Positions 1 through 11,747 of a stretch of 64,000 nucleotides of DNA are shown here, in pieces. Under the pieces are notes generated by a model that worked only from the letters and a program-made list of their open reading frames with translations, searched no databases and was not told where the DNA came from. Made by a program: the position numbers and the translations under genes. The stretch comes from Lepiota brunneoincarnata (lineage: Eukaryota > Basidiomycota > Agaricomycetes > Agaricales > Agaricaceae), in contig JAEBUN010000005.1 in the NCBI GenBank assembly GCA_023014365.1, positions 1,736,001 through 1,800,000 on the forward strand, given 5' to 3'. Each line of letters opens with the position of its first letter. Position 1 is the stretch's first letter.

Positions 1-3000
1 GACTTGGTGATGTCTCATAGACTTCTAGCCCCGGGGCTATACTGCCATGAAACATGACCTTTCACAGTACTAATGAACTGAGCCCCGGTGGTGGTGGTGG
101 TAGTCCCACAGTCAGTCCCCTTGACGATTATACGCTATCTGCGCCTTTAACCCACCACAAAGTATTGATTTTTGTCCGGTACCAACACGAGGAGATCCAC
201 CGTTCTAAGAATAGTGCTCGGTACCACGCATTGTAATGTCAAAAAGGCGGCGATGCAACGCACTACATCATAGCTGATTGGCAACTGCGCTTCGCAATAG
301 GGAGGCGATCTTGTGACAGACTCTCTCAAGGGGATGGGAAGTTGTTCGTTCGGTTTGATAATCCTGAGCGCAGTTAGACGAGAAGTAAACCATTCCCATA
401 GCGAGACGTAAAACGCGTAAAGGCTTGATAGTGATTGAGGCTGAGAAGCAGCCAGGGAGCTTTGGTACTCTGAAGTCTCGTCGAGTTCATGACATCACAA
501 ATGCTTTCTTGCAGATCCAGGATACCAGAGCCCTTCAAGCTGCTTGACAGAGAAAATCGTGCATGGTCACACACAGAAATCCAAACGCCGCAAACCTGAC
601 GGACTTTGTACAAGGCGGAGTAGAGTGGGTCTGTCAAGCTGCGGACAGAGCAGGGAGGAAGGGAGGGAGGTGAGGGGCAAAAAGTTCAAAATTAACGCAC
701 CGGACGAACGCACGTATTTGTATATCAGCCACCAATTGTCCAACGCCCGTCGGCACTCCGCTCTTCAACACCGACCAAATCCAGGTCTGGACTTGGGCGA
801 GTCATAGAGCTACGACATATAAATTACATGCCTCTGCTACCCAGCGCAGGGTGACCGTCGACGTGGGTGGAATATCGGCCCGAATGACGACAGGAGGACA
901 ATACATAACATGTAACAAAGGAGCACTTAAATTCCCCTCTGTCCATCGTCCCCTCACACCAGAACCACTTGGGGTCGAAAATTAACTCTCAGTGATGAAG
1001 CACCATCAGGATCGGCGAGCGTGTGTGTTGCGTGTGTACCTGCCGGGGTAGACATGAAGTGATCCCTGAACTAATCTAATTCACAATGACGGGCATATAT
1101 GGGACGAGGAATACATTTGGAGGAAACCGGTTTATTATGGGGGGAAGGAGGTTGTGGGGTCTCGAGGGAGGTAAGTAAAACATAACACGTAATTATTTGG
1201 AGGGTGGGCGTTCTGATCCGATCGCTGGGAGGGGACCAAGCGTTGGTGAAGTCAACGGACTACTTACAAGTATAGTCCAGCTTGGATCCAAGACCCGACT
1301 AAGATATCCGAATATGGTCTGGCGCCGTCGGCCATGTGGGTCCCGCTGTCCCCTCCCGATTACATGGGCGCCAGGTCCATAATCTGCGATATGTCATCCT
1401 GCTCGCAGCGAGAGAATGCGGTAACCTATCGCTATTGCATTGGATGGCCCAACTCGGACAGACTCTGGAGGGAACCGGTTTGTTTTCCTACCGCAATTGT
1501 TCCAGGTATTTGATATGTCCCCTCGTGTGTCAGGACGGTGACGAGAAGGCCTTTTGTGGTGCCATTTTTGTCGGAGGGGTTGGCGGAGCCGTCACCATAT
1601 CGCATCGGGTACGGCAAAAATAGACATCCTGAGTTCATTCTCTCTCATTGATCAGGGGGACCAGTCCTGAGATGGGACTATACAACATATAGAACGAGGA
1701 ACAGGCAGGCACTGTCGGACAAATGTGGACACTTAAGCACCGTGCAAACGCCCAGACTGGGTCTCGGGACCAAGTTGGGTGTCTATCGTATGCTCCAGAT
1801 TTCATTTGTCGGCCGCCGTAGTTCACGTACAGCTGTTGGCTTCGTGCGGGAAATTTTGAGTGGCGGGCGGTATATTCTTTGCGGCGTGATAAGGGTGTGT
1901 GTTTTATTAACGAGTTGTCCAAGATTGCTCGAATGATATAAATCGCACAGTTTCACGCTTGTCAGTCTGAACAGTGATGTTGTACCATGTAGAGACTAGG
2001 AGAACTGGGATCCGATATGAGCCTTCTCCGCCACAGCGTAGCAACCCCCAGTGCTTGAGATTAACTAAGTTTGACGTGGTCTCGAAGGGTCGTGTTCAAG
2101 CAGCGAGTCGTGACGGTATTGCGAAACAGCACGATCCAGTTTGGCATGATGGCAGCAGGATCGAAGGGCGATTCAGAGAAGCCAGGGGAGGATGAGAACC
2201 AGCCGGGCAGCACCTGAAGAGATTCAAGACGATTTCGTGTACAAGGTTCGCGTCCTGAAATATCCAGGTCTGCCGCTTACGTTCCACCGGTTGGCCCCCT
2301 GATGCAGGCATGCATCATCAAGGTAATATCAGAAAGGGAATTATTCGATTTTTACGAGGCGAGGAGAAGAGGAGAAGCCTCGTAACTAAGCGTGGTCACC
2401 ATCGGTTTTTTCCAGCGTGTTATACGCTGCTGTCGTTGGAAAGTGGGAAAAATATCAGTGCAGTAAAGTCCTCGTTGGTCGGACATGCGGCGACAGAAGA
2501 CAGGCCGAATTTTGTTGTAGACGACCAAATATGTAGCACTTGGGAAGTCCGATGTCTTGGGACCGGTTGTCAGTGTTTGAGGTAAACGAGGTAGGTTTGT
2601 TCTGGGTTATTGGTTTGTGATAGTCCCCGATGGTCTGTGAGAAAGTTCAGGAGAGGGATGAATTGGTGTACGTACCAGTTGTCTACAAGGGACTGTCAGG
2701 TTGTCCTGTGCTTTAATTTTATCACGTAGGGACATGGCTGCTGGAGATTGAAAGTTATGGATGCCTGAGCATGAGACTGGGGAGTTGCAGGTTCAGGTTG
2801 GGCACATGGCCCGCAGCTGGAACCTGTACAATGGTTGTGAATATGAAAAGAGGCGTCATCAGTGGGGCTGAGCGGGCGTCTGTCAGTATCGTGGGCGTAC
2901 ATATTTGTACTAGTCGCATGCGATTCGGACTTTAACAGAGGTCAGCAGTTGATCTTGTGCCATCTACTTACCACGACGCCGCGCATCAGAATACTTAGGG

Positions 3001-4062
3001 GAAAGTATCATTGTTTGCATACGTATCTATCAAAAAAGGCCGGTTGGTTGACCGGCTCGGGGCGATTTTGGCCCAGGAAGTACACGGATGTAGTAGGATG
3101 GGTGGCTCTTACGCTCTGTACAGCTGAAGCGGCGGTGATGGCACTGTGGGAAGGGCCGAGGGAAGGGTGCCGTCGGACGGTCGGATGGGTTTAGCGATGA
3201 TTACAACGGTTTCATATCAAGTCGTCGCGGTATAGTATAGCAATAGAACTATGTTAAGACAGATCTACTGAAGCTGAAGCGCTCAAGTGCTGTGACTGTA
3301 TGCCTCCTGTTGGGTGCTCAGATTGTGAGAGGGGCGCGAGCGCCATCGTCCTGACGATGGGTACTGACAGGTGGGGCAATGCGCGTAACTTAAGATGAGG
3401 GGCTGCTGAAGAGGATGCCACTCGATCGACGAGGTTGATGCGCTGATGGAGCAGAAATTGAGAGCAGAGGGGGTGTACAACGTGTACTCGTCGTCGTCGT
3501 CGTCGTTGTTGTTGTTGTCTTGAACTGCCAAGAGCTGACGAGAAGCGAGGAAAGGTATGGATGCCAAGGAGGAGCTAGAAAATAGCGTTGTTGAAATCTC
3601 TGAGGCTAATAAAAGAAGTTGATGTGCCAAGGCGGGGCGGTAATATGGGACACGAGCGTGCGAGTGGGTTAACACATGCGTGGCTGCGAGCTAAGGTTCC
3701 GGTGAATACGAGAGTGACGGACTAAGAGCGGCGTCAACAGAGGAGCAGGAAGAGCAGAGCTGGGGGTGGAAGGGGGAGGTTTGAGTGTGTGTCGGACGGG
3801 GGAGTGGCTTTCGAGAGGGCGAGCGACGAGCTTGTGCTTTGTCAGCAGATGGGTAGGGTCGGACCGGGTAGATGGCATCGGGATCTGGGAGCGCATGGGC
3901 GGAGATGCCGAAGGGGTGGGCCAAGCGGCAGAAATGAACTGGCTCGTGGCTACGGACTGGTTCGTGATTGATTGTCGTCACATGGGTGAGGTGCCCTCGG
4001 TTGGACACAAACCCAGCCCATCCTCCGCTCTCTCCTCCTCCTCATACTTATATCTACCCGCT
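1..4062. other. gene-poor region
   Basis: No reading frame here is longer than 186 codons, and none shows a recognisable domain or joins to another through plausible introns. The frames at 3283-3675(-) and 3691-4008(-) are Ser/Pro-rich and look like chance translations of GC-biased DNA upstream of the kinase gene. The last ~100 bases before 4063 are CT-rich (runs of CTCC and TCCTCC), a usual core-promoter and leader composition in filamentous fungi, so they are probably the kinase promoter. I found no terminal repeats, transposase or reverse-transcriptase motifs. Confidence 0.5.
3488..3518. repeat. trinucleotide microsatellite
   Basis: About six TCG units pass directly into about four TTG units. 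In the minus-strand frame that crosses it, the tract encodes runs of Asn and Asp. It is a simple-sequence tract in otherwise unassigned DNA. Confidence 0.8.
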
Positions 4063-6952
4063 ATGCTCGCTGCGAATATAAACCCCCCTTCCATCCTCGC
4101 CGCCACCGACGACATCGACGAACCACCCCCTCTCCAATCCTCAGCCACCTCCCCCACCCAGTCCACTCCCCTCGCAGAGTCCACTCCCCCCTCTCTCCTC
4201 GCCGTGCCTCCCACCGACAACACCGGCAAGATCCTTCTCTTGACGCCCTCCTCCCAACACTTGCAGGGCCCCCAGGTCAGCATCTTCTCTCTCTCTCTCT
4301 CCCTCTCTCCCCCTCCCAACCTATAGTCTATATCCCAGACTACCCCATTCAGGCCCGGAGATACTTCCGCCCTGCCCTCCGACGCCGACTCACTCAGACG
4401 CTCCCAGAGCCCCTCGCGTTCTTCTTCTGCCTCCAGTGCAAGTCGCACCTCCCGCTTCCGCTTCGGAACTCGTAAAAACAGCTTTTCTGCCCTCGCCGGC
4501 GCTGCTATGCCCGTTCTCGTCGCACCCGCTTTACCTACCTCTCCTATAATCCATTCGTCTCCATCAATGTCTCCCCCGAATTACTCTGTCTCTATGGTCC
4601 CCCATAGTCAGTCACCGTCGCAGAAACACGGCCCCCTTCATGACCTCAAACGTTTCCTCAATCACCACGTCCCCCATCCCCATCAAACCCAGTTGCCCTC
4701 GAGTCAACATCTCCCTTCCCCTGCCACCCCTTCTGAGCAACGCCGTAGTCCCGATTTTGAGGTTGCCGCTGCTCCCGATACTGTTGTTGCCGCCGTCCCC
4801 AATGCGAAAATTCTTCCACGCCGCTCAACACAAGATTTCAAACGCGACCTCAAACTTTCTTCTCTGATTCGCAGGGATAACCAGAAAGGCTCCATAAAGC
4901 AGAGCAAGGACCGAACGCCTTCCCCTTCGAGCTCACAGAACAGCTCTCATTCCCCCACCAGTACTTCTACTGATGCTTCGCACGCTCCGCCTTTCCAGCA
5001 CAGCACTCACAGCCACAAACTTCCCCCCCGTTCTGGTTCCTCCACCCCCGGCTCTCATCCCATACTTTCGCTTCAAGATGCTACTCACGCCCATCTCTCG
5101 AAGAAGTACGGAAAATGGGGCCGTGTTCTAGGGAGTGGTGCTGGTGGGACCGTTCGTCTGATCAAAGCCAGCAGCAAGAATGGTGGCGGTATATTCGCTG
5201 TAAAAGAATTCCGGCCCAAACGGTCGGGCGAGACGGAGCGGGAGTATCAAAAGAAGGTGACGGCTGAATTCTGTGTTGGATCCACCTTGAAGCATCCCAA
5301 CATCATCGAGACCGTTGATATTGTCTCTGACCATGGCCACTATTATGAGGTGGGTCGGGACCACGAGTGTTTTAATTATAGTTGTGCTCAGTGTTGATCA
5401 GGTCATGGAATATGCTCCCTTCGACCTTTTCAGCGTTGTCATGTCTGGGAAAATGTGTCGTCCGGAAATTTACTGTGTGTTCCGCCAGATTTGTGACGGT
5501 GTTGAATATCTTCACGAGATGGGCCTCGCTCACCGCGATCTTAAGCTTGACAATTGCGTTATGACGTCCAATAACGTCGTCAAGCTCATCGACTTTGGTA
5601 CTGCGACCGTCTTCCACTATCCAGGCAAGGTACATACACCTGCATCTGGTATCGTTGGCAGCGATCCATACCTCGCTCCGGAGGTTCTTGACAAAGAGAC
5701 ATATGATCCTCGGAAGACTGATGTCTGGAGCGTCGCCATCATCTTCTTATGCATGGTTTTAAGAAGATTTCCCTGGAAGATCCCTGACCCCAAAACCGAT
5801 CCCAGCTTTAGGGCGTTCGTCAACGCCCACCCTGATCTCTCTGCTAAGCCTCCCCTCAAGAAGACTCGGGATCAAAAGCAAGCGACGACTGATCGGGGCG
5901 CCGCCGACGCCAGCGAGGGTCGTGAACTCCCTGTGAATGAGGGTTCGAGTGCAGCAGCTACGGACAAGCCGGTTCCACCGGCACGCGCAGGAAGCACCGA
6001 TAGCAACACCCTTCTGGACGCAGATATCTCCAGCAACGCAAGCACTTCCTCAGGACCCACTTCCATACTATCACGATCATCTTCCGGCTCGGAATCGTCT
6101 GCTATCACTGACCCACCATCACGTCTTGCCAGTGGTTCTCCTGCCAAGGACCTCAGTCCTGAGGAAGCTCGCAAGAGGCGTATTACACAGACCCTGACAT
6201 CAGGCCAACTACCGACCCGTAGTGCTGCAACATTGCCTTTGATTGGCATGGATAGCATTGCCCTCCATACATCAGAGAGCCCGCGGGATATGGATCCTTC
6301 TGTCCTGACCTTCGCGCGTCCTGGTACATCCACGGAATCTCTACCGACCCCACTCGAAGCTAGTTACCTCGACAACTTGCCCACTCCCCGCCTCAGTGCT
6401 GCACCTGTCTCAGCAGTGCCGATGCCCTCGATGTCGTCGGTCACTGCGGAAGCTATGCAACAAAAGACGGTCACTCCGTCTCTTGGCGAAAGCGTGGCTT
6501 CAGAAGAGCAGCAAAAGACGCCGACAGTTGCAACAGCGGCCCCCCAAAAACGACGCCAGCGCACTGATAGTGTTATAACATTCCATACTGGAGGCGCCGA
6601 GTCCATTTTCCGTCTCCTGCCCCGCGAAACCCGCCCTGCGTTGCGACGTATGCTATTCGTTGAGCCTTCATCCCGGTGCACCCTTACGGACTTGCTCAAG
6701 GGAAGGGGTAAAACCAGCGGCTTGCTTTGTGGGTGTGAAGTGGATCGTAGTAAACGTGGGGCATCTTCTGGCATTGATTCACCTGCCGGAGGCCACTGCG
6801 TTGACCATGATGACTGTGATCCCGAGGACGCAGATGATGGGGACGAATGGCTGAAGAGCCTCGTGCCGTGCTCGACACCGGGGGTGCAGCCTTGTCATAT
6901 CCACATGAAGGTTGCTACCGACGATAAGCAAGGGAAGAGGAAGTTCTTCTAG
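4063..6952 (+). CDS. HAL4/HRK1-type serine/threonine kinase
   Basis: Three exons, 4063-4275, 4327-5349 and 5402-6952, join in phase 0 and give 928 residues. The first ~330 residues are Ser/Pro-rich and disordered. The catalytic domain starts near residue 331 with a glycine loop (GSGAGGTV) and a lysine in FAVKEF. It continues with HRDLKLDN (about residue 456), DFG and a SDPYLAPEV activation segment, all intact. An insert of roughly 200 Ser/Thr/Ala-rich residues separates the main lobe from a conserved C-terminal block ([19 protein letters not shown], later [11 protein letters not shown]) ending in FF. This arrangement is characteristic of the fungal SAT4/HAL5/HRK1/NPR family, which regulates plasma-membrane ion and nutrient transporters. 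The exact orthologue is not resolved. Intron 1 is a (TC)n-rich 51-mer. Confidence 0.9.
4288..4316. repeat. (TC)n tract inside kinase intron 1
   Basis: A near-perfect CT dinucleotide tract forms most of the first intron of the kinase gene and doubles as its polypyrimidine stretch. Confidence 0.7.
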
Positions 6953-7719
6953 GATAGTTGGTGGATCTATTTGGATCACTTTCGAGATGTTCGTTCCTCG
7001 TGGTAATCGTTTGCCCTTCGTTATAACCCCCACCCCGTTATGTTCTCCATGGCGAACTCAGCGTCGTGCAGCTTATCCTTACGCGCTCGCCTGGTTTATG
7101 ACCCCATCACGGATAATATCCCCCTTGGCTCTCACATCGAGTTCGTGGTTTGCAACCCTTTGCATTTTGTCAACCCACCCACTGTTCATCTACCATCACT
7201 GCATTGTCTCATACGTCTTCTTCATGGTCCCCTTTGATTTTTTCTATTGTTTCTTACAGTCTACTACCCCAATGCTTACTTAGATTATCTATACATCTCA
7301 TTATCGATATATCTTTTCAAATTTTATAAGTTTCGTTAAGTGATCCCGGAACACCGCCTTGTATGGATTCTTTTTTCTGTCTCTCCTCTTGCGTTCTTCG
7401 TTCCTCGTGTCCGTCATGTTTGCCTTGAACGAACAATATTACCACAACTATGGTTGGCCACAATTCGTTGCAAGCTCCTGTATAGCATTATGCCCATGCC
7501 CTTGACCTAATAGACACAACTTGTATTTCATTCACCCTTTCCTGGTACATCAGGGAGTGCGGTTCCTCACAATAAGAGGGCTGCCCGCAAGTAGTAGCTT
7601 CCCATACCTTTAGGCATAGCTACCACAACACAGCGGAAACTCAAAGTCAAGGGTCCCATAGGTATCTCGTTCCGTTGGTCAAGATAAAATTACAAATCTA
7701 TGCGCAACAGAACGGCCCT
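6953..7719. other. convergent intergenic region (kinase / YOS9 3' ends)
   Basis: The kinase and YOS9 genes end tail to tail here. The DNA is T-rich just after the kinase stop, as expected of 3' UTR, and holds no supported gene. Confidence 0.5.
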
Positions 7720-9613
7720 TTATAGCTCGTCCCGGTCGAGACCCTCCGTTGGCTTCGCGGGCCTCGGCTTCCTGTCCTCCTTTCCATCCTTTTTACTCTG
7801 CTTACTCTCCTCCACTTCGGTACCCACAAATTCTGCACCACGCACATCAAATCCTACATTGCGAAGGGCACCTATGAGCTTATTGCTCAGCTCCTCATTC
7901 TCGTCATCTTCCTCAAGCTCGATGACAACTTCGGTCATCTCGCCGAATTTTGCGCCTTTCCTCTTCATCAGGGCCTCGATGGTCTTCCGGAGAAGGTCGT
8001 TGACAATCGTTTCCTGCCTTGCATCGTTTCCTGCTTTATCATCTGGGTTGTCGGTCTTCTCTGTGGGTGCCGCAGCAGGAAGATCGGATTTTCTCGGTTG
8101 CGGGCCTTTGACTGGATAATCGGTAACAGGAACGTTGAGAGGTTCTAAAGGTAAAGTATCCACCACTTCACGACAACGAATTACAGCCTCGTTCGCTGTG
8201 TCGTGCCTGGACCTGAACCCTGGCTCGCCACAGAGGCGGGGTGTGTTGATGACGAGAACGTAGGAACAAGTTTTTGTTTCTTTGACAAACAAGATGCTGT
8301 CTGTCGTGGTCATAGAGCAATGGAACTGGATAGATATGTGTGGTCAGCGTCACGTTTGTATGAATAACAACACGCAAAAGCGGGTTGGTTTACCTGCACT
8401 TCCACTTCGCGGTGCTTACCCGTCTTATCGCACAGAGTACCATCCCCCCATCGCTGAACAAGGTAACGAGAGCCTGCGTTTTTCGCCAGTTCCAGGTTAG
8501 CAGCGTGGGCATCTTGGTCTGCGACCGTTAGATCAGCCCCGGGTGTTGGTTGCATTGGGGCTCGCCCTAGGGTATAAGATTCCCACTAAAATTCAGGGAG
8601 ATGTGTGATCTACACGTCAGCGGCTGGAAGTCAATGATGATCAACAACTTGGGACATTACCTCAGGATCTTCCTCTGGGACATACGAAACTAGAATTTAT
8701 ACAGATTCAGGATCAGCCTTCTGCTTGGAAACGAAATTAAAGGGTCTCTCTTTTGGAGCCAATGGGATTGTCGAAACGAAAGAATGAAAACGTGGCAAGA
8801 AAAAAAATTAACGGCGGTGAAGAAAAAGGAAGAATTAAATATACATGTACATATATAAAAAGGGCCTAGATTCCAGAACAAAAAAAAAAAAAAACCAGAA
8901 ATTTGTCGTGATATATTGTGGCAAATTCGCACTAACCTGCCAACCGTGGGGTCTGTGGCACCAACTCTTTGAATTGGCGAATTTCGTGATTGTGGCAATA
9001 CGAATAGGTAAACCAACCATGCCGGTGCTAGTGACAGGTAAGGTGATTTTCCCAAAACAACGGGATTCACATACATAGAGACATTTCCCAGTGAGAGATT
9101 GGAGAAGCCTCCAGCTCTCTGCTGGTGTTAGCTCGGCATCGGATTGTTCCTCTGGTGAAGACGGGATGTTATCCAAAGGTCTGGGTATCAGGCAGACGTA
9201 AGAGTCCCTGGGCCCTAACTTGATGAGTTCAAGGGTGAAATCATTTGACATGCCGAAAGCCTGGGAGAGTGTGTTTGAATATTCTTCCACAACGCAGCAA
9301 GTCTCGAGTAAGTTACACACACATCTACGGGAGATGTTTCGCCCTGCGAGTAGCCGTCCTCGATCCCCTTGCGCTCGAGTGGGGTGGAATAAAAGGATTT
9401 CGCGTGGGATTGGTCCAAAAATTCCGGTTCTCCCCCATGCAGGCCGTCCTTCAGCCAGCGTTCCGCGGTCGAGTTGAGGACTGGGAGCGAGTTGAGGAAG
9501 GCGACCCGAAACTTGGGGAAAGCATAAGTGTCTTCGGGAAGGGAGTGGAAGAGCTTAGCAACGACGAGGTGTAGCGAGAGGGCCAGGGCCAAGTAGGACG
9601 CCATGGAACGCAT
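7720..9613 (-). CDS. YOS9: ER lectin YOS9 / OS-9 (ERAD)
   Basis: Six exons (9613-9317, 9260-9075, 9027-8937, 8689-8661, 8585-8394, 8325-7720) join in phase to give 466 residues. The product recognises trimmed mannose glycans on misfolded glycoproteins in the ER lumen and delivers them to the HRD1 ligase for degradation. The N-terminus is a hydrophobic signal peptide, followed by the OS-9 block AFPKFRVAFLNSLPVLN. The mannose-6-phosphate-receptor-homology domain starts around residue 158 with CLYHRHGWFTYSYCHN and continues with YLVQRWGDGTLCDKTG, FHCS and CSYVLVINTPRLC; its cysteines and glycan-binding residues are present. The protein ends in RDEL, an ER-retrieval signal that supports both the family call and the stop. 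An in-frame ATG at 9706 is an alternative start, but 9613 puts the signal peptide at the terminus. Confidence 0.95.
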
Positions 9614-10605
9614 TTGTAGCAATGGAGAGAGAGGGACGCCACCGACGACGATGAGAGCAAGCTGACGTTGTGTCACTACATAAATTGCGAGAATGGGCCG
9701 TGACAAGTGTGTGACTGTATGTGTGACGAATGAATGTATGTCACATGTCCGTTACCCCTTGGTGGTCAAACAGAGTTTTGGATTTTCTTTCCCTTGTCAG
9801 CAATTCAGGTTTGCGTGTGCTTGCGTGCTCGAAATTCTCCGCAGTTTCTGTATTGACCGGGCACTTCTTGATATGGAAGGTTGAAGAGGTCGCTAATGTG
9901 AAACTAAATTAAACCTTGCTGGCTGGGCCGGCCGTAGGCCCGCTGGACGGGATTGACGTGACCCGTGATAGATGAGGTGACATTGTCACGCATCACGAGG
10001 GAAGGGATTTTGTTGGCTTGAAAACGGCGAAAATGTGCACGTCGTGGCTGCTTCCATACAAGAGTTCCTCGCCTGTGCTGGCGCATATTTATTTTCTGCG
10101 GCGCACTAAACCAGATCTGCACTGAGCAGATTAATTCCCAAGGACTGACCCCAGTATATTTATCCGAGCGGGAAATAAGGGGAAGTTGGGTTCAGCGCAA
10201 GCGGTCAGGGTTGCCTTACTAGGGCGCTCTTGTCCAGAGTTGAAAACAGAATTCCATGTGTTATTGATCTATAACAACCAGCCTCTGGCGACGTGTGTCC
10301 TCGCCTCCAAATTCGGTTTCTGCGACCAACAACATTTTGCATTACGTGAGTAGAACCCCCCAAAATCAGGGGCAAAAAGTCTACCAACAGGAAGATTGCC
10401 CAACGATAATAATAAAAACCTTGGTTTGGCTCAAATGCATGCGAAGGGAACAATACAACTCGTCTTCTTCTAAAAACGGCAGTGAAATTGTTCATTAAAG
10501 CCGGTCCACCTTTTTCCCCACTTCCATCTCTTTCTTCCTCAATCCAGCTCATCCCCAGCGCGTCGGGCCCTTCCTCCCTCCTCGTCCATTCACCCCCCTA
10601 CCCCC
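9614..10605. other. divergent intergenic region (YOS9 / AT-hook gene)
   Basis: About 1 kb between the two divergent start codons. The final 100 bases before 10606 are CT-rich, like a fungal promoter or leader. Frames at 9904-10122(-) and 10205-10552(-) have no family features. No RNA gene was seen. Confidence 0.45.
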
Positions 10606-11230
10606 ATGTCCTCGTCACCCAAAGAGCAGGAGGAGGCAGCTGAGAGGCACTCCGGCTTCGACGAGCTCGACGATCAGCAACCTGAGGTTGAGGCCGAAGG
10701 TGGTGAGTCAACCCCCCCCCTCCCCCCTTGTGCCACGAAACCCGTTCCATTAACCTCACCACTACCGATTTCCCCAACTTGGATATCCCCCCCACCAGGA
10801 ACTGCCGAAACCACAGATAACGCTCCCGTGAAACGCGGCCGGGGCAGACCCAAGGGCAGCAAAAACAAGAAGACTGCCACCTCGGCTGGTGCAGCTACCT
10901 CAACACCAGTCATTCCGCGTAAGCGCGGTCGCCCACCCAAGGTGAGTTATTCTCAATATACCCCCCCTTTTCACTGCCTTTGGCTCCATTTTGGCGCGCG
11001 GCGTGTGTGCAGACCCTTACTCATGTCCCGTAAACCCAAACCAGCCCAAAACCGACCAAGAGGGTGAACCTGCCCCAAAACGGCCTCGAGGTCGTCCACC
11101 TAAGAATCCCAAGCCCCCTGCTGCTGCTGCTGCTGCCGAGAATGCAGACGGAGAGGGTGTTAGTGGCGAACCAGCCAGCGAACCTAATGCAAAGAGAAAA
11201 CCAGGCCGGCCGAAAAAGACGGCAACATAA
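10606..11230 (+). CDS. small AT-hook (HMG-I/Y-like) DNA-binding protein
   Basis: Three exons (10606-10702, 10799-10941, 11045-11230) give 141 residues. The protein consists mainly of four AT-hook motifs: KRGRGRPKG, RKRGRPPK, KRPRGRPPK and KRKPGRPKK. They are separated by Ala/Pro/Glu-rich linkers after an acidic N-terminus, and no other domain is present. AT-hooks bind the minor groove of AT-rich DNA, so a nuclear architectural role is likely; target genes cannot be inferred. Exon 1 leaves one base, matching exon 2, and the GTGAGT donors are strong. The acceptor of intron 2 is the least certain boundary; AG at 11043-11044 is the one that keeps the frame. Confidence 0.82.
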
Positions 11231-11747
11231 TACAATGGCTTTATACACCCCCGAATGCTGCCACCTTCTGCTAGCTTTCCGATTCCTTGCCGCTATCATC
11301 TTGTTATTACATCCTTCTGTCAGGCTATGCACATTTGCACGATATCCCCGGCTCGCTTTATCCCCCTTGGTTTTGGTGTTGAAAGGCTTCTGCAGTATGG
11401 ACACTTGCTCTTCGCTATCGCTTTCTCCTTCGTCTACTTATCCATCCTGTACACAAACAATTGTGTATAGAATTCCATGTACAGCTGCTGATCATTCCTC
11501 AGGACCGCGGTGCGAGCCCCTTGCACTGGACATTGACAGCGACGTGATGATCGAGGGGCAAGCATCTACCATGCACATGTCTGAGGGGAAGAACCCATGA
11601 GGGTAATCTCCGCAGATACTTTCTAGATTGGTCCGTGATGCTGGTTGGCACATCCCTCGATTAATCTGTTATTTCTTCACGTACAGCCGTACAACAAACA
11701 ATGGCCTCGCAAGGGATCCACTGTTTTGGGAAACCAATCCCGGCCAT
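11231..11747. other. convergent intergenic region (AT-hook / KMO 3' ends)
   Basis: Between two gene 3' ends. Small frames here show no domain or compositional sign of coding. Confidence 0.45.
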
